Positions 1 to 11,441 of a DNA stretch of 64,000 nt are shown one piece after another. The DNA lies in NCBI GenBank assembly GCA_029891345.1, contig CM057002.1, forward strand, positions 63,106,777 to 63,170,776, in the 5' to 3' direction. Below the pieces are notes generated by a model. It worked only from the letters and a program-made list of their open reading frames with translations, did no database searches and was not told the DNA's origin. Position 1 is the first letter of the stretch; every line of letters starts with the position of its first letter. The translations under genes and the position numbers were made by a program. Origin of the DNA: Dryococelus australis. Its lineage: Eukaryota > Arthropoda > Insecta > Phasmatodea > Phasmatidae.

Positions 1-340
1 TTATCGGGTGCACTGAGTGACATTCGCCCAGTAAAGTTGGTAACGATGGATGGAAAGTAGTTCCAATTCTTAACATCGAATACAAAGTGTTAGGTGACCA
101 TTTGTGATAACTTAAAATTAATTCTTTCACTTTTTTTTATGCATCGAGGTGTAAAAATTAGCAGATTCGTAAATTATTTTCTTTCTTAATAATTTCACAG
201 TTTCAGTTGACCAACGCATGAATGAAGTGATGACGTCCATAGCAATAATATTTTACATAAGTCGGAGGAATACACAACGTGTATACAAGTATATCTTAAG
301 AGAGGCTTTCAATAGTGCTCATTTTACCGTGAACAGCCTA
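1..340 (+). mobile_element. Long-form TA MITE (AGGCTGTTCACGG family), left end outside the window
   Basis: The segment opens inside the family's conserved block, around the words GCACTGAGTGACATTCGCCC and AAAGTTGGTAACG, and ends with the family's right terminal repeat TTTACCGTGAACAGCCT followed by a TA. Other copies in the window share the whole internal order. It is non-coding. The family uses TA target duplications, which points to Tc1/mariner-type mobilisation; that assignment is inferred from the ends, not from a linked transposase. Confidence 0.9.
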
Positions 341-342
341 TA

Positions 343-1040
343 GTTATCAGTAATTTCTTGTTCCATGTTGCAACGCTCGCAAGACTATTCTTGCTGGTCA
401 ATGCGTCGCCAATCGTTTCGATGCTTTCTTACCTCTAACATAGAGCCTCGAGTATTTCGTATATTGAGTTGGCAGCAAGCTGGGCTGGACGGCCCTCTAT
501 ACACTCGAGAGATTGTCCGTTTGCTTATAGGTTGGCGTGATCAAGTGAGGCGCCTCTGTACAGGTCTGTTCATCAATAACGGTCACCATCGCTGCCTGCT
601 TATCACTGGCTCACAGTTAAACTGGGCGTGTCTAAATAACTATCATCCAATCACAACACCATTTTGCAGACATGCATTAACAAAAACATGTTAAGCAGCT
701 AAATGATTCACAATTTCACGGCATCAGAAATAACCATGCAAAAATGCACATTTCATAAAATATTTTTCTCTATGATTATGTGTAAAATAGTTGTCTACCG
801 CTGCAATAAAATATTTCTCCGTAGTGGCTTCCAAATACTTGCAAACTCTTATGCATATATTAGTAAAATAATCTGCTGCACAGAACTACGTGCCTTTCAC
901 ACACTACAGAAGAAAAAAAAGGCGGATTTTTATTCTTACACTTGTGAATTCGTGTCAGCTAGCGCAGATTCCGAAACTACGGAAGATAAGGATTCCACGC
1001 CGTGAAAGGTGGCGAGGAAAAAAAATCTCTGAAGATACGT
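343..1040. other. Unassigned AT-rich sequence
   Basis: Two small open frames on the plus strand (about 109 and 100 codons) lie here, but neither shows a recognisable domain, biased codon use or a splice-framed exon. I see no repeat that recurs in the window. Confidence 0.5.
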
Positions 1041-1129
1041 TTAGCCACTCTCAAACCTAGAAGATTTTTGAGATTCTCTTCGCCTTTGGACAATTCTATG
1101 TTGATAAAAAAAGGTGGGAAGGAGAGTGC

Positions 1130-1460
1130 GCACCGCTTTTAATAAAGATACCTCAAGGTGAGAGCTTGGATCCGGAAATCCGACGCGGGGCAGGGGGGCG
1201 ACGGTATCACGTACGGATGTAACGGCCTCGCGCCCTCGCGAAAGGATAAACATGAACTGCCTCACCTGTGCGGCCGTTTCGCGCCGCGTGACTGATATTA
1301 AAAAGCTTGCGGAGGGGGGGGGGAGGTGAGGCGCCCACCGCGCCTCGTTTTAATGAATATTCGAGTCGCGCGCGAGCTGACGGCCACTCGAGCTGATGAT
1401 ACGAGTAATTAATGGCGCGCAACTCATGAAGAGGCCTCACGCGGTCTCTAAACTCTGTGC
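1130..1460. promoter_or_regulatory. CpG-rich island, candidate regulatory element or 5' exon
   Basis: This stretch is far richer in G+C and in CpG than the flanking DNA, with runs such as TTTCGCGCCGCGTGACTGA and GAGTCGCGCGCGAGCTGACG. It also holds homeodomain-like ATTAAT cores next to GGCGCGC and an interrupted G run near 1314-1325. It does not recur in the window. Overlapping open frames exist on the minus strand, as expected in stop-poor GC-rich DNA, so coding is not supported. A promoter or conserved enhancer is an inference. Confidence 0.35.
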
Positions 1461-1537
1461 TCCGAGCAACACAGGTACAAACAGCTTAACTCGATCCTAG
1501 CCAATCAGCAACAGTCGATTTATCTGGTCGGTGCGTG

Positions 1538-1592
1538 ACACACACACACACAGACACACAAAGACACACATAGACACACAGACACACACACG
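1538..1592. repeat. (CA)n-rich microsatellite with GACACA interruptions
   Basis: The tract alternates ACAC with imperfect AGACACACA units; simple-sequence DNA. Confidence 0.9.
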
Positions 1593-2598
1593 TACGCGCA
1601 AAAGCGGGCAGACCATGCAGACAAGCCGATATGACCCACAATCCACTAATTAGAGGTAGTCAAAGTGAGCAAAATGGCTACCAGCAAAGACTTGGGATTC
1701 TTCCTACACGACTCGTACACAAAGACTGCAAATCGCACTGTAAAGAATAATGGTGCTGCAATAACACGTATTTTCCAATATCTTGGCGCAAAATCCGTAT
1801 AAAAAATGTTGTAGATATTCCGCAGTATTTGTAATTAATATTATAGTTATTTTATTAAATCTATGGTCTTATACGTACATGTTTTTTTTTATTGTGAACG
1901 ATGAGAAATAAAGTTATTATTTATGATATGAATCGGCAAGAACATTTTCGTTTGTATTTATTTTATACGGAAAATGCTAACAAATACCGAATAAATTTAA
2001 AAATGTGTATTATAAATTTTGGAAATACATAATTATACATGTTTAGTGTCATTATTTTCAAAGTTTTGAACGCGATAGTTTAAATTCGAACACACAAAAA
2101 CAATCGATATAATTTACAAATAATGTGTAACTTAAACATTTTGTTGATATTAAATCATTTTACAAATGTGAGGAGTCTAACTATGTTTTAAATATAGAAT
2201 TTTATTGCGAGTTATTAAATTATGTTTTTACAACGTAACGAATAACAATGTTACACGAATTACAGTTTCGTCCGGAAAATTAAATGTCTTGAACATTCAG
2301 AATTGACAATATTTGTGGAATGAAATTTGCGCGCCGCAAATATTTTCTCAGAGTTGAGATGTGTAGATTTCTGCCCGTATACACAATACCGTCATTAAGT
2401 CTCAAATGAGCACGAGACTTGCTACCACAATTTAAAGAAATATCCAGAAGTTGGCGATTTAGGTAGGAATTGTGGGTACGCAGACAACGGGAAAAAAAAT
2501 CTGGATACGTGTCAATAAAAAGCACCAAAATTCGCTGGCTGGGTTTGCTCTGTCCGCTCAGCCTGATATGCGGAAGTGTGGATCCTACTTTATGGCTA
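1593..2598. other. Unassigned AT-rich sequence
   Basis: No recognisable gene, SINE or terminal-repeat element. The 1,800-2,300 part is strongly AT-rich. Short open frames near 2,280-2,700 overlap on both strands and one runs into the adjacent MITE, which argues against coding. Confidence 0.5.
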
Positions 2599-2899
2599 GA
2601 TATCTGCATAATTTCCGTTATTGTTTGGCATCAGGCTAAACTTCACAGTCCTATACTTATATATATATATACTCGAACCGGCGTCGTTTCCCCATTGGCT
2701 GCTGCATAGATGTGAAGTCACTGCCTTTCTGACTGGACTGCACGTGGTTGGCCTGCACAATTGTGACGTGTTGATTCATTGGCGCAGAGTTACTCAGGGC
2801 GTGTCAAATTGAGTACGGCCCAATGACAAACTTATTGGAAAGGTACACGTGGTGAAGTTTAATGTATCCCCAAATAATAACGCGAATTTTGCAGCTCTC
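2599..2899. mobile_element. TA MITE with GAGACCTGCAAAA-type ends, copy 1
   Basis: The left end reads GATATCTGCATAATTTCCG and the right end, reverse-complemented, reads GAGAGCTGCAAAATTCGCG, giving imperfect inverted ends of about 30 bp flanked by TA on both sides. The body is shared with a second copy near 47.5 kb, including GGCTGCTGCATAG, TTTCTGACTGGACTGCAC and AGAGTTACTCAGGGCGTGTC. Non-coding. This copy carries a short TATATA expansion that the other lacks. The superfamily is inferred from the TA duplication only. Confidence 0.75.
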
Positions 2900-2901
2900 T
2901 A

Positions 2902-4167
2902 TTTTTAGCGCATCTGGCGCACAACAATTGTTTACGTATAGGCCTGTGACGTGTTGTAACTTTTTTTTTTTTTTTTTGTAAAACTACACCAACGCGAACT
3001 TGACGAAGTTAAACTCACAAGTCTGCCAACGCACCCTCTGTAAAATACTTTGGTGCCGGATGTATTAAATGACGTTGAGGCGAGTTGTATATATAAATAT
3101 GTCAGGACTAAAAAGGGCACGGAATCACTCTTGGACTTCAATATAAAATCGCGTTTGTCTGTTATCGCTTTTGCTATTAAGCGTGTCGCTCTCGAGGCGA
3201 GGATGTCATACAGGCGACGATTCGGGATTTATCCTCAGAATGACTAAAAAAAAAAAAAATCCTGGGAAGAGAATAGATATTCACACGGTTTGCAGTCTAC
3301 TCAAACCATGTGATTCCGTAGTTCTTCGCATTAGTGTACAGTCGCGTGAAGTAAAATGTAAACTTAAACTAACGCAAAATCCATCGAAGTAAATGAAATT
3401 TTCCACCTCGATGTAAAATGACGCTTCGATTTCCAGAGATTGCATTCCTTTTTAGTATTTTAATTTCCTTTTATTTTTATTTTTTTCTATTTTTTTTACG
3501 TGGCAAAACCTGTTTTAAAAATAAATGTGTATCAAATTTCCAGCGCACGTCTAAATTATTAAAACCTCTACACGTTGCCCGGTGCATGTTCTTTTGTTTT
3601 AAATTTTATTTGTTCAAGTGGGCTGTTGATACTTTGAGCGTTCGCGTGTTTTCCGAGTTAATAAATGCTTGATAAATAATAAGGTAACGCGGTCTATAAT
3701 TTATGAATTATTTTTTTTTTTAAATTTTGAAATAAAATGTCATTTTATAACATTATGTTGTGACCTTTTTCCACATGCTTAAATTGTGTTCGTATTCACT
3801 GCAGTTGGCTATCTTAAATAACGTTTAATGGAACTGTAAAAATAATACTGAAGAATAACACCAGCATGATCCGAGCAGGAATGAAAGACATCCGACTTAA
3901 AAGTCCTTTGAGTGCAGGCGTTGTGAGCTAAACTCGGTACACAAAGATTGTAGAGCTTACTACAGAACAGGTGTATCTGCAGTAACAAATATTGATCGTT
4001 TCAATCCAAATATTTTTTGAGTAAAGAAAACTTTTAATCAAGTAAAAAAATAAATTTATTCGAAAGTAAAAATGTATATCAAATTATTAAAAAAGCTATA
4101 AACCTTATATATATATATATATAAATTCTGAATTGGGTAAAATTCGTTAGATATGTTTGTAGAGGTA
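2902..4167. other. Unassigned AT-rich sequence with homopolymers
   Basis: Contains a T run at about 2961-2977, an A run near 3247-3258, and T-rich DNA near 3450-3500 and 3710-3720. Several 60-85 codon open frames overlap on both strands and look like chance frames in AT-rich DNA. No domain recognised. Confidence 0.5.
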
Positions 4168-4370
4168 CACTCTTTTAATTCGAATCAGTGGAAAACCACT
4201 GATTCGCAGTGGAAATGGCTCCATTCAGATTCAGTGGAAAACCAACCATTGATTGTTTCAGTGGAAATATTACACTGATTGAAGTAGTGATGTGAAACAA
4301 TTTTACTGATTCTAAGTGGAACCATTTTCACCGTGAATCAGTGGTTTTACACTGATCCGAATTTAGAGTG
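4168..4370. mobile_element. TA MITE with CACTCTAAAT-type ends, copy 1
   Basis: The element has inverted ends of about 55-60 bp: the left arm carries AATTCGAATCAGTGGAAAAC and the right arm its near complement, ending ATTTAGAGTG. TA flanks both sides (4166-4167 and 4371-4372). The interior repeats the word ATTCAGTGGAAA several times, so it is built of short CAGTG-containing modules. It does not code. Related copies are at about 7.44, 11.2 and 39.5 kb. Confidence 0.85.
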
Positions 4371-4657
4371 TAATTTAGTGAGTTAGATTCAAATGTTTGT
4401 ATCGTCACAGTCATTATGTTCGGAAAAGTTGACGCTGTAGTTTAATACGCTGATTCCGTCGTTGTGGTTTCTTAGAAAGTAAGTCATTGTGAGCAAAGTA
4501 AGAAATGTAGATCTCCTCTTCTCTGTATATCACGAATAACAACTTAATGCACCGAGAAAAATTTGCAAGTAAGCTTCAACACTATATTGCATGGAAAATT
4601 TACTAGTCTGCAGACTACAAATATAAAATCATAACAGTACACAGGCGGGAACTTAAA
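4371..4657. other. Unassigned spacer
   Basis: AT-rich DNA between a MITE and a SINE; nothing recognised. Confidence 0.5.
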
Positions 4658-4669
4658 AACGCTTTAGAA

Positions 4670-4910
4670 GGGGCCTTGGTAGTGTAATGGTAAGATAACT
4701 CGCCTCCCATCTAGGCGGACCGGGCTCGATTCCCGGACGGCTCGCTCCCGGATTTTCGCATGTGGGAATCATGCCGGACGATGCCGCTGGTTGGCGGGTT
4801 TTCTCGGGTATATCCCCTTTCCGACGCTGCTCCGTAGTCACCTTGCTTCACCCTCATTGGATCACGAGATCTCGCTGCTAAGAGCCGCCCAAATATCTTC
4901 ACTCACTCAG
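4670..4910 (+). mobile_element. tRNA-derived SINE, full-length, plus strand
   Basis: The 5' part is tRNA-like: an A-box-like TGGTAGTGTAATGG and a B-box-like GGGCTCGATTCCC, with a possible anticodon stem CGCCT/AGGCG. The body continues through GTGGGAATCATGCCGGACGA and ends AAGAGCCGCCC...CTTCACTCACTCAG. The flanks AACGCTTTAGAA (4658-4669) and AACGGTTTAAAA (4911-4922) match at 10 of 12 positions, a decayed target duplication. Mobilisation by a LINE is known for such elements; no LINE partner is seen here. Confidence 0.9.
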
Positions 4911-4922
4911 AACGGTTTAAAA

Positions 4923-6015
4923 TATTTCCTGAATAAATTAAGAAGAGTTATAATACGTATATGTGAAAAACCTTACCATACACGCTTTCTCAGTACATCT
5001 ATATAACAACACGGTAAGTTTGAGAAAGGTTTCTTAGAGTGTAGATAAAAACCATGAAAATTCGCATAGGAATACATTATTTGTATTTCTTATCCACTGT
5101 TTCTTTATTTTAGGAATGGTGTTCATAGTAGTGTTTTCTTTTAGTTCCTTTGTGAAACTTCTGATGTTATCTCAATATTTTTCGCTTAGAAAGGCAAGGT
5201 TGGATTTGAGGAAATTTCAAAAGTCGTGCCAAGCAATAAGAATTGTTCCCTCCTTCTGTGTGGGTTTCCTCGTCTGTGTTTGATCTTTAACCGGATTTTA
5301 TCCAACGAGAAAATAGCGACAATAGAAAATGCACACAGAAGCTACAGTACTTGGGAAAATATATGACGTAGACTATTTTTTAACGTGTATTTTTTAAATT
5401 GACATTCAACAATCTCTTGAAAATAGTTTCTAACAGCGAGTTTCTCATTTAAAACTAAGCAAAACACTAATTTGTTAGAAATACAATAATACATTCTATA
5501 AATACAAATTCTTTAGAATATATAGATTTTAATCTGATACAGCTTGATAACTCAGCTACACGCTCACGAATTAAGTTCCGCGCTTTATTTGAGGCCTCCA
5601 GTAGTTCCCGTGTATCGTGAAGAATAAAATACCAATTTATATATTAAATAACTGTTGTACCGCTGCTTTAAATCATAAATAGGCGCATAAAATAAAACTG
5701 AAACGTCTCTTCATATCGTTATAAATTAAACATTAAACGTTATTAAATTTAGATTTTTATTACATTTTAAGTAACGTAGTCTTCGTTATACTGATATGTC
5801 GTTATTTTGTTATTTTGTGGTTTTCAAGTGTTCTTTCAATTCTGCCTCGACCAGATATAAAAGTCACTGCGTTTTAAGTTCTTATAATGTATATAGAGCA
5901 AGCTAAATGTTCCACAAATGCTGACAATATGGCAGAATGTCTTTTGGCAATACGCACATTGAAAGGAAACTATATGCGCTGTACGAACAAAAAGGAATAA
6001 TGTTATAGCATATTG
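4923..6015. other. Unassigned AT-rich sequence
   Basis: No recognisable gene or repeat. No frame of note is open. Confidence 0.5.
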
Positions 6016-6640
6016 TTATGAACTCCCTTAATGGGAGTATAGTTCCATAGGATCACGAAGGGCGGATAAAGAAGGGTAGTCAAGGGACTATTAAATAAAG
6101 TTTACTAATTAAGTCTAGAGGATCTTTACTGAGATTAAGTTACAATATTACACAGTGTGATGTGACTAGAGGGGTTGGAGATCGAGGTAGTGATAAACTA
6201 GATCAAATATGGGCGGACAAGGATATAAGGGGCTCCGTGATTGCTCTCTCTCTCTCTGTCACGACAGCATGAAGACACTTACCCCCAATCGCCACTCGGA
6301 GACAGCCGTTCAGAGAGGACTGACGCCGACTGACACACCGGCCCTTAACCACCGGGTCCACCACATTTCTCGTTCCCGCCCACCTTCTCCGATATCCTCG
6401 AATCCCATTGGCTCTCCCTTGTAGCCTGTGCGAAGTTACTGACGTTAGATGTTGATGAAATTGCCACAACCCCACCCAGACCAAATAATTCTCCGTACTC
6501 TGCAGATTCCTGAACTTTCAGTCGTTGCGTTACAGTTCCCGTTGTTTGCGGAACATTGTTTTAATAACAGTCGTTGGCCGCATTCCTGTCTTGTCCGGCC
6601 TCGCTTCTTGTGTCGTAATAGTAACAATATGCTATCCAAC
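6016..6640 (+). mobile_element. Possible LTR-retroelement terminal repeat fossil (uncertain)
   Basis: The left edge TGTTATGAACTCCC is followed at once by a small hairpin (ACTCCC/GGGAGT), like the possible LTR edges near 12.7 and 44.7 kb. An AATAAA-type word follows, then GAGGTAGTGA, which also occurs in the 12.2-12.7 kb candidate. The right half is GC-richer and holds a short CT microsatellite near 6244-6258. The right boundary is not defined and no coding part was recognised, so this may be another kind of repeat. Confidence 0.25.
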
Positions 6641-6918
6641 CAACTTTGAATACATCCTGAGAACTAAGTCATTAGTCAGCGACCCATGTTCAGGGCAATT
6701 TTATACATGCGTGTTGTGTCGCAGGACAGCCTATGACACTAATCCGTGTTGCGAGCAATATGCATCATACGTCGTGAATGATTAAAACGGCAGAAGTAAA
6801 TGCGAAAAAAATCTCAGTGTTAACATCAAATTCGTACAGCCACTGGGATGGATCCAGTGTTAATACAAGAGGCTTTCAGGTTTAATGTTCTGCTATCTCT
6901 CGGCTATTAAAATGGATA
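6641..6918. other. Unassigned spacer
   Basis: Nothing recognised; short chance frames only. Confidence 0.4.
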
Positions 6919-7358
6919 TAGGCTTTTCACGGTAAAATGAGCAGTTTTGAAAACCCTGCTTAAGATCTACTTTGAATGCACATTGTGTATTCTTCCACAT
7001 TATGGAAAATTAGCATTGTCATGAGCCTCATCACTATGGTTATGCGTCAGTAAAATGAAACCATGAAATTAATAGAAAAATAAATATTTTAAAATATGTT
7101 CATTTTAACACATTCATACGTTAAAAAAAATTATAAAGTGAAAGAAATAGTTTACCTATCCCAAATGTTTACCTAACACTTTTTCTTTAATTACCTAACA
7201 CTTTTTATTCGATGTTAAGATATGTAACTACATTACCCACCATCGTTACCAATTTTACTGGCGCATGTGTTTCTGTGCGCCCATTAAAATATATGCAAGA
7301 AGAGGCAGTGACTTTTCTAAGGTTGATTTCAAACGTGCTCAATTTATCGTGAACACCA
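6919..7358. mobile_element. Long-form TA MITE, reverse orientation
   Basis: The left end TAGGCTTTTCACGGTAAAAT and right end AATTTATCGTGAACACCA are the family terminal repeats, with TA at 6917-6918 and 7359-7360. The inner order is reversed compared with the copy at the window start (CTGCTTAAGATCTACTT near the left end, the GCGC-rich block near the right). About 440 bp, non-coding. Confidence 0.9.
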
Positions 7359-7437
7359 TAATTTACACACAGTTTTCAGATCGCAAAGCGACATAAATGA
7401 GGCATGGTAGCGTTTAGCGCAGTCATTGTCTCCTGTG

Positions 7438-7966
7438 CACTCTAAACCCGAAACAGTGAAAAATCACTAGTTCACAGGGAATACCAACAACACAAAGTGG
7501 TGAAAACATAGACTAAAGATGAGGTAGACCGCTTATTCGTCATCAGCGTATGTACCCAACATTGACCTATTCCAATCCTACACACCTGTCAAAGTCACAT
7601 GGTCGACAGTGACGAATGTGCTTGTTTACATTTAAATTTTTAAATGACAAGCACTATTGTAATAAGAAAATACTTTTACAAGTTTGAACGTAATCAAAAA
7701 GCATTACAAATTGATTAGAGGGAGTATGAAAACATCTCAAAAGCATTTGTTTACTAAACAGTGTTCTAACCTCAAACCCAATCCACGCCATTTTCGCTAG
7801 ACATGTATGCAGAAAAGCAGTTGAATGTTGGGACATGGAGATCAGTTGGTTGCAGCGAGCGAGATCGGTCTACCTCATCTTTAGTCTATGGGTGAAAATG
7901 ACTCCACTGACAATTAGTGGAAAATAACTGGTTTTTTCCAGGGAAACAATTTCGCTGGTTGAGTAA
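7438..7966. mobile_element. TA MITE with CACTCTAAAT ends, copy 2, split by a hAT-type MITE
   Basis: The left end CACTCTAAACCCGAAACAGT is intact; the CAGTGGAAA-type modules resume after the insert (ACTCCACTGACAATTAGTGG). The right terminal repeat is not visible, so the copy is truncated or heavily decayed near 7966. The inserted element occupies 7507-7890. Confidence 0.7.
7507..7890. mobile_element. hAT-type MITE, copy 1, with perfect 8-bp target duplication
   Basis: Perfect inverted ends of 25 bp begin CATAGACTAAAGATGAGG and lie between identical 8-mers GGTGAAAA (7499-7506 and 7891-7898). An 8-bp duplication is the hAT hallmark. The 384-bp element has no transposase. Its interior matches the copy near 58.1 kb in the opposite orientation. 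It was inserted into an older CACTCTAAAT-type MITE. Confidence 0.9.
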
Positions 7967-8489
7967 GCATCATAGTCAACAGAATAAAGCAATTTAAATA
8001 TAGCTTTGTTGAATTCAGTTAAATAATTACGAGAAACAAACATATTACCTACAGTTACTGTTAATGTGTAATTTAGCATAATCTATATAAAAACCTATGA
8101 CTACACCGAAATTTAAACCATAAGTAATTTGTCGCCAGACTGAAACCTTACCAATAGAGGAACCCCCCAGCCGATGATACTCTTGAAGTAAATATATAAG
8201 AATTTCTTAATTTAAACGAAAAAATACAGTTTGAAATTCCTAAAAATAACTTTGGTGTTTAAGTCAACTTGTAAAATTATAATTGTTTATACAAATAGAA
8301 CGAATCGAAGCATTCACTTTGCCAGTTTTCTTGCAGTTTAAAAATGGAAACCGAGCTCTATGATGGTTATGTGAGGACAAAATGAAAGTCAGAATATTCA
8401 TGTTACCTTGTAAAATGGTATTATTAAAGACTAAAATCACCGTTTAAAAGTATATTTTATTGGTTTCATTCGTTCATAAAGTAATGGCG
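7967..8489. other. Unassigned AT-rich sequence
   Basis: No recognisable feature. Confidence 0.5.
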
Positions 8490-9480
8490 ATGAAAATTGC
8501 AACACTAATATGGGCTCATCTAAAGGTCATCAGATTCGGGATATGTGTAGAAAAGGGTAGAATAATGACATTATTAGGTGTTGAACAGAGTGGCGCAGCA
8601 CATGTGCCAACAAAGACACTGTTGGTAGGTATATAAGTGAAGGTCAGGGATTTGCTGAGAGGTAGTTGTATTGTGTTTCCCCGCCATTCATGTGCACAGA
8701 TGGAGTGAGCTTGCGAGCCGAAGATCACGTCAACCATACAAAAAGGTTTCTGCCTTTGACCGTGGGAGAATGGTGGTGGTGGTCTATCGGCATCGTGGAT
8801 TATCCTATCGCAATACTGGTCCTCGCATTGGAAGAAATGCAACCACAGCGAGGCGGATGTGGGATCAGTGGGTCGAGGAGGGATGGGCTGAGCGAAATAC
8901 ATTACCACCGTTGCTTCAACAAGAACGATAAGAGATGTCTGGTGTTAATTGCGGTTACAGACTATACAGACACATCAAGCGCCCTCGCTCAGAAGTTCAA
9001 ACTTGTGTCTGCACACATGGTGCATCGCCGTCTGCAGCATCAAGGAGCCCGTCACTGACAGCTCACCACAGGCACCTGTAGCTGCAGTGGTGAGTGGAAC
9101 ATAGGGCTGGGTGACCGATTGACATTCCACCGTCTTCTCCAACGAATCCCGCTTCTGCGGCACCTTGACGCACAGTTGGCCGAGTCCTGCAATGTATACC
9201 GTCATACCGGCCCAGCACCAGGACTCATGGTGTGGGGTGCTATCGGATATCAGTCCTGCTTGCACCTTGTGCACATCGCTGATACGCTGTTACATCACAG
9301 AGGTGTTGGAGCCTGTTGTTATCCACTATCTTCAGGGCCAGCATGGGGCACTGTACCAACAGGACAATGTGCGACAGCATGTGGCACAGGGAGTCCGACG
9401 GTACCTAGATGACCAACATGTAAGACTGCTTCCTTGGCCTGAGCTTGTACTTGATCTTTCGTACAATGTAAACCGGACGA
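8490..9480 (+). pseudogene. Degenerate Tc1/mariner (DD34E-type) transposase
   Basis: A plus-strand relic of a Tc1-type transposase. The N-terminal helix-turn-helix region is readable near 8,730-8,900 (AFDRGRMVV, GLSYRNTGPRIGRN, MWDQWVEEG). A linker follows (ALAQKFKLVSAHMVHRRLQ), then the catalytic core: FSNESRF where the family has FSDESRF, MVWGAIGYQS, and YQQDNVRQHVAQGVRRYL. The first catalytic Asp is therefore Asn, and the final Glu of the DLSPIE motif is lost (DLSYNV). At least four frame changes separate the segments, so it cannot make an enzyme. The left flank near 8492 has GATGAAAATTGCAACACTAA, resembling the left end of the 59.4-kb Tc1 relic. The right end is not clear. Confidence 0.9.
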
Positions 9481-11154
9481 CGACTGGCCTGCTTAAGGGC
9501 CCAATTGAAACTACCGGAATAAATCCTCTAGCAGATCTATCGGATACTTCAGTTCCGGTAGCAAGGGTTGGGATGCCAAAATATGTATTTTTGAGACCAC
9601 TGTCGCGACTGTCGGAATGAATTGTATCGCATTTTTTTTTAGGAATGGATTTTACAACACGGTATCGTTGCATTACTTGTGTCGTTACCAATGCTGAACC
9701 AATCACATTAAATCTGTGGTAGCAGGAGTATTGGTTTTAAAATAAATATATATTTTATTTAGTTATAGATGGTCTGGGATATGCAGCTGAAATTACAATA
9801 GAAAAAATATTTAACTATTTACGGAGGCGACAAGGCTTGTAACTGCTAGATATCACAAATAATGTAGTTAGTAATAAGAAATCCACACGAACTGTTATTT
9901 ATCATGTAGATTTATTTTATCTTTGAGATAAATCGTATTGACCTATTTTTTCTAATAATTGCCAAAGAAAATAACTAAACACATGAAAGAACAGTCTGAA
10001 TGTTGCCGCTAGATAGGGTTTATAAGTAAGAATAAATTCAAGATTATTTTGTAATTTAATTATGTTATCGTAGTCATATTCAAGGAGAACAGTAAAAAAC
10101 TTTGCTGTATTGTAGAAAATAATAAAATGTAAACTGAATAGCCATACTTTTAAAATTTGTATTTTTCTGTACTAAATATACAATTTTATAAATTTACTCT
10201 AACATTCCAGATATGGCTGTAAATTACAAAATATTTTCATGAATATTTGTCTGTCCAAAACCAATTAATTAAGTTTTGATACAAATTTTCTTCCTCTAAA
10301 TGTCGCAACGTCTAGCAGCGATTGTAGTCGCCCTTGTTGGAGCCAAACAACACTGATTTCCCCATGTAATGTACGTCATACCGAACTGAAATAGTAATTA
10401 TGTCACTTGTTTATGATCGGCATTCTGTCCAATACACATGGTTGTGATATCTCAAGTCCTTCACTGTAAAAAAAATATCTTGTACATTTACAAGAAAAAT
10501 CCTTAAAAATCCAGTTGCTAAAAGAAATATTTTGTAGAACTACAAGAAATTTACTTGTAAAATCTTCAAAATATATATTTGTTACACTACAAATTACAGT
10601 CATGTTTTTAAAGTTACATTGCTGAGAAGTGGAAATATAATTACACGTTTTGTTCTATAAAACAAAAAATGACGAATTAGTAACAAAAAAAAAAAGGATA
10701 AAAAATTATTTCAAAATACGAGTCAGTTAAAAAGTGTTGCGGTTTGCCGGCACAGAGATTGGAATCCACAGCCCTTATCAGAGGAAGTGTTTTACTATCG
10801 CAGCTAAATCGTGTAGTTTGAAATTGCATGCTCATGCTTTTCGTTTTTGGTTTCATTGGTACCGTCAGACTTGTTAAAACGAATGGTATGTATGAGCGCA
10901 CTCTCTTCGCCATTTTAATAAATGCAGTTTAAACCTACAAACAGAGCGCTGCGACGATTACATGGAAACGAAATGAAAGATGTAAAACCGGAATGTAAAG
11001 CTGTGTGATCATATTACCTCGCAAAATCGCGTTTTTAAAGACGAAACACATTTTAGAAAGGATTTTGTATTTTTGTATTATTCATTTATTAGTTGTTACT
11101 TCACACGTTGTTTAACGACCTTTTTTAAACGATATTCTACGGCCATTTTTACAC
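9481..11154. other. Unassigned AT-rich sequence
   Basis: No gene recognised. Very AT-rich from 9,720 to 10,700. Around 10,440-10,620 the words CTTGTA and CTACAAGAAA recur in opposite orientations, a loose self-complementary patch. Short open frames are probably chance. Confidence 0.5.
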
Positions 11155-11431
11155 GCAGTTTCACTGATACAAGAGTCAAAAATAATTAGAGACGGAGTAA
11201 GTTGCTCAGAAGTTTCAATGGTCCATCAGTCAATAAATAAAACCACTGAGAAAACAGTTGAAAAATGACCGGGCTAATCAGTGGGAAATGCCACTAAATC
11301 AATCAGCGAAAGAAAACTGCATTTTTTTTTTCACTCGTTCACCACTTAAATTCACTAAAGTGATTGTTTTATCAGTCAGGTACGTTTGAGTGATGGAAAC
11401 AGTGAATGCTCACTGATTCAGATTTAGAGTG
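11155..11431. mobile_element. TA MITE with CACTCTAAAT ends, copy 3, left end unclear
   Basis: The right end CACTGATTCAGATTTAGAGTG followed by TA matches the family. The interior has the same CAGTG-rich modules (ACCACTGAGAAAACAGTTG, TAATCAGTGGGAAATG). The left terminal repeat is not recognisable, so the start is approximate. Confidence 0.65.
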
Positions 11432-11441
11432 TAGTTGAGTA

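Noticed and set aside
365-694. 109-codon frame with a Trp/Arg-rich product
   Set aside because: No recognisable family and no coding signal beyond being open.
4670-4745. tRNA gene
   Set aside because: The tRNA-like head belongs to a dispersed SINE with target duplications and a 250-bp body; the fold is imperfect.
8666-9058. 130-codon frames on both strands as host proteins
   Set aside because: The plus-strand text is Tc1 transposase relic in shifted frames; the minus-strand frame is its shadow.
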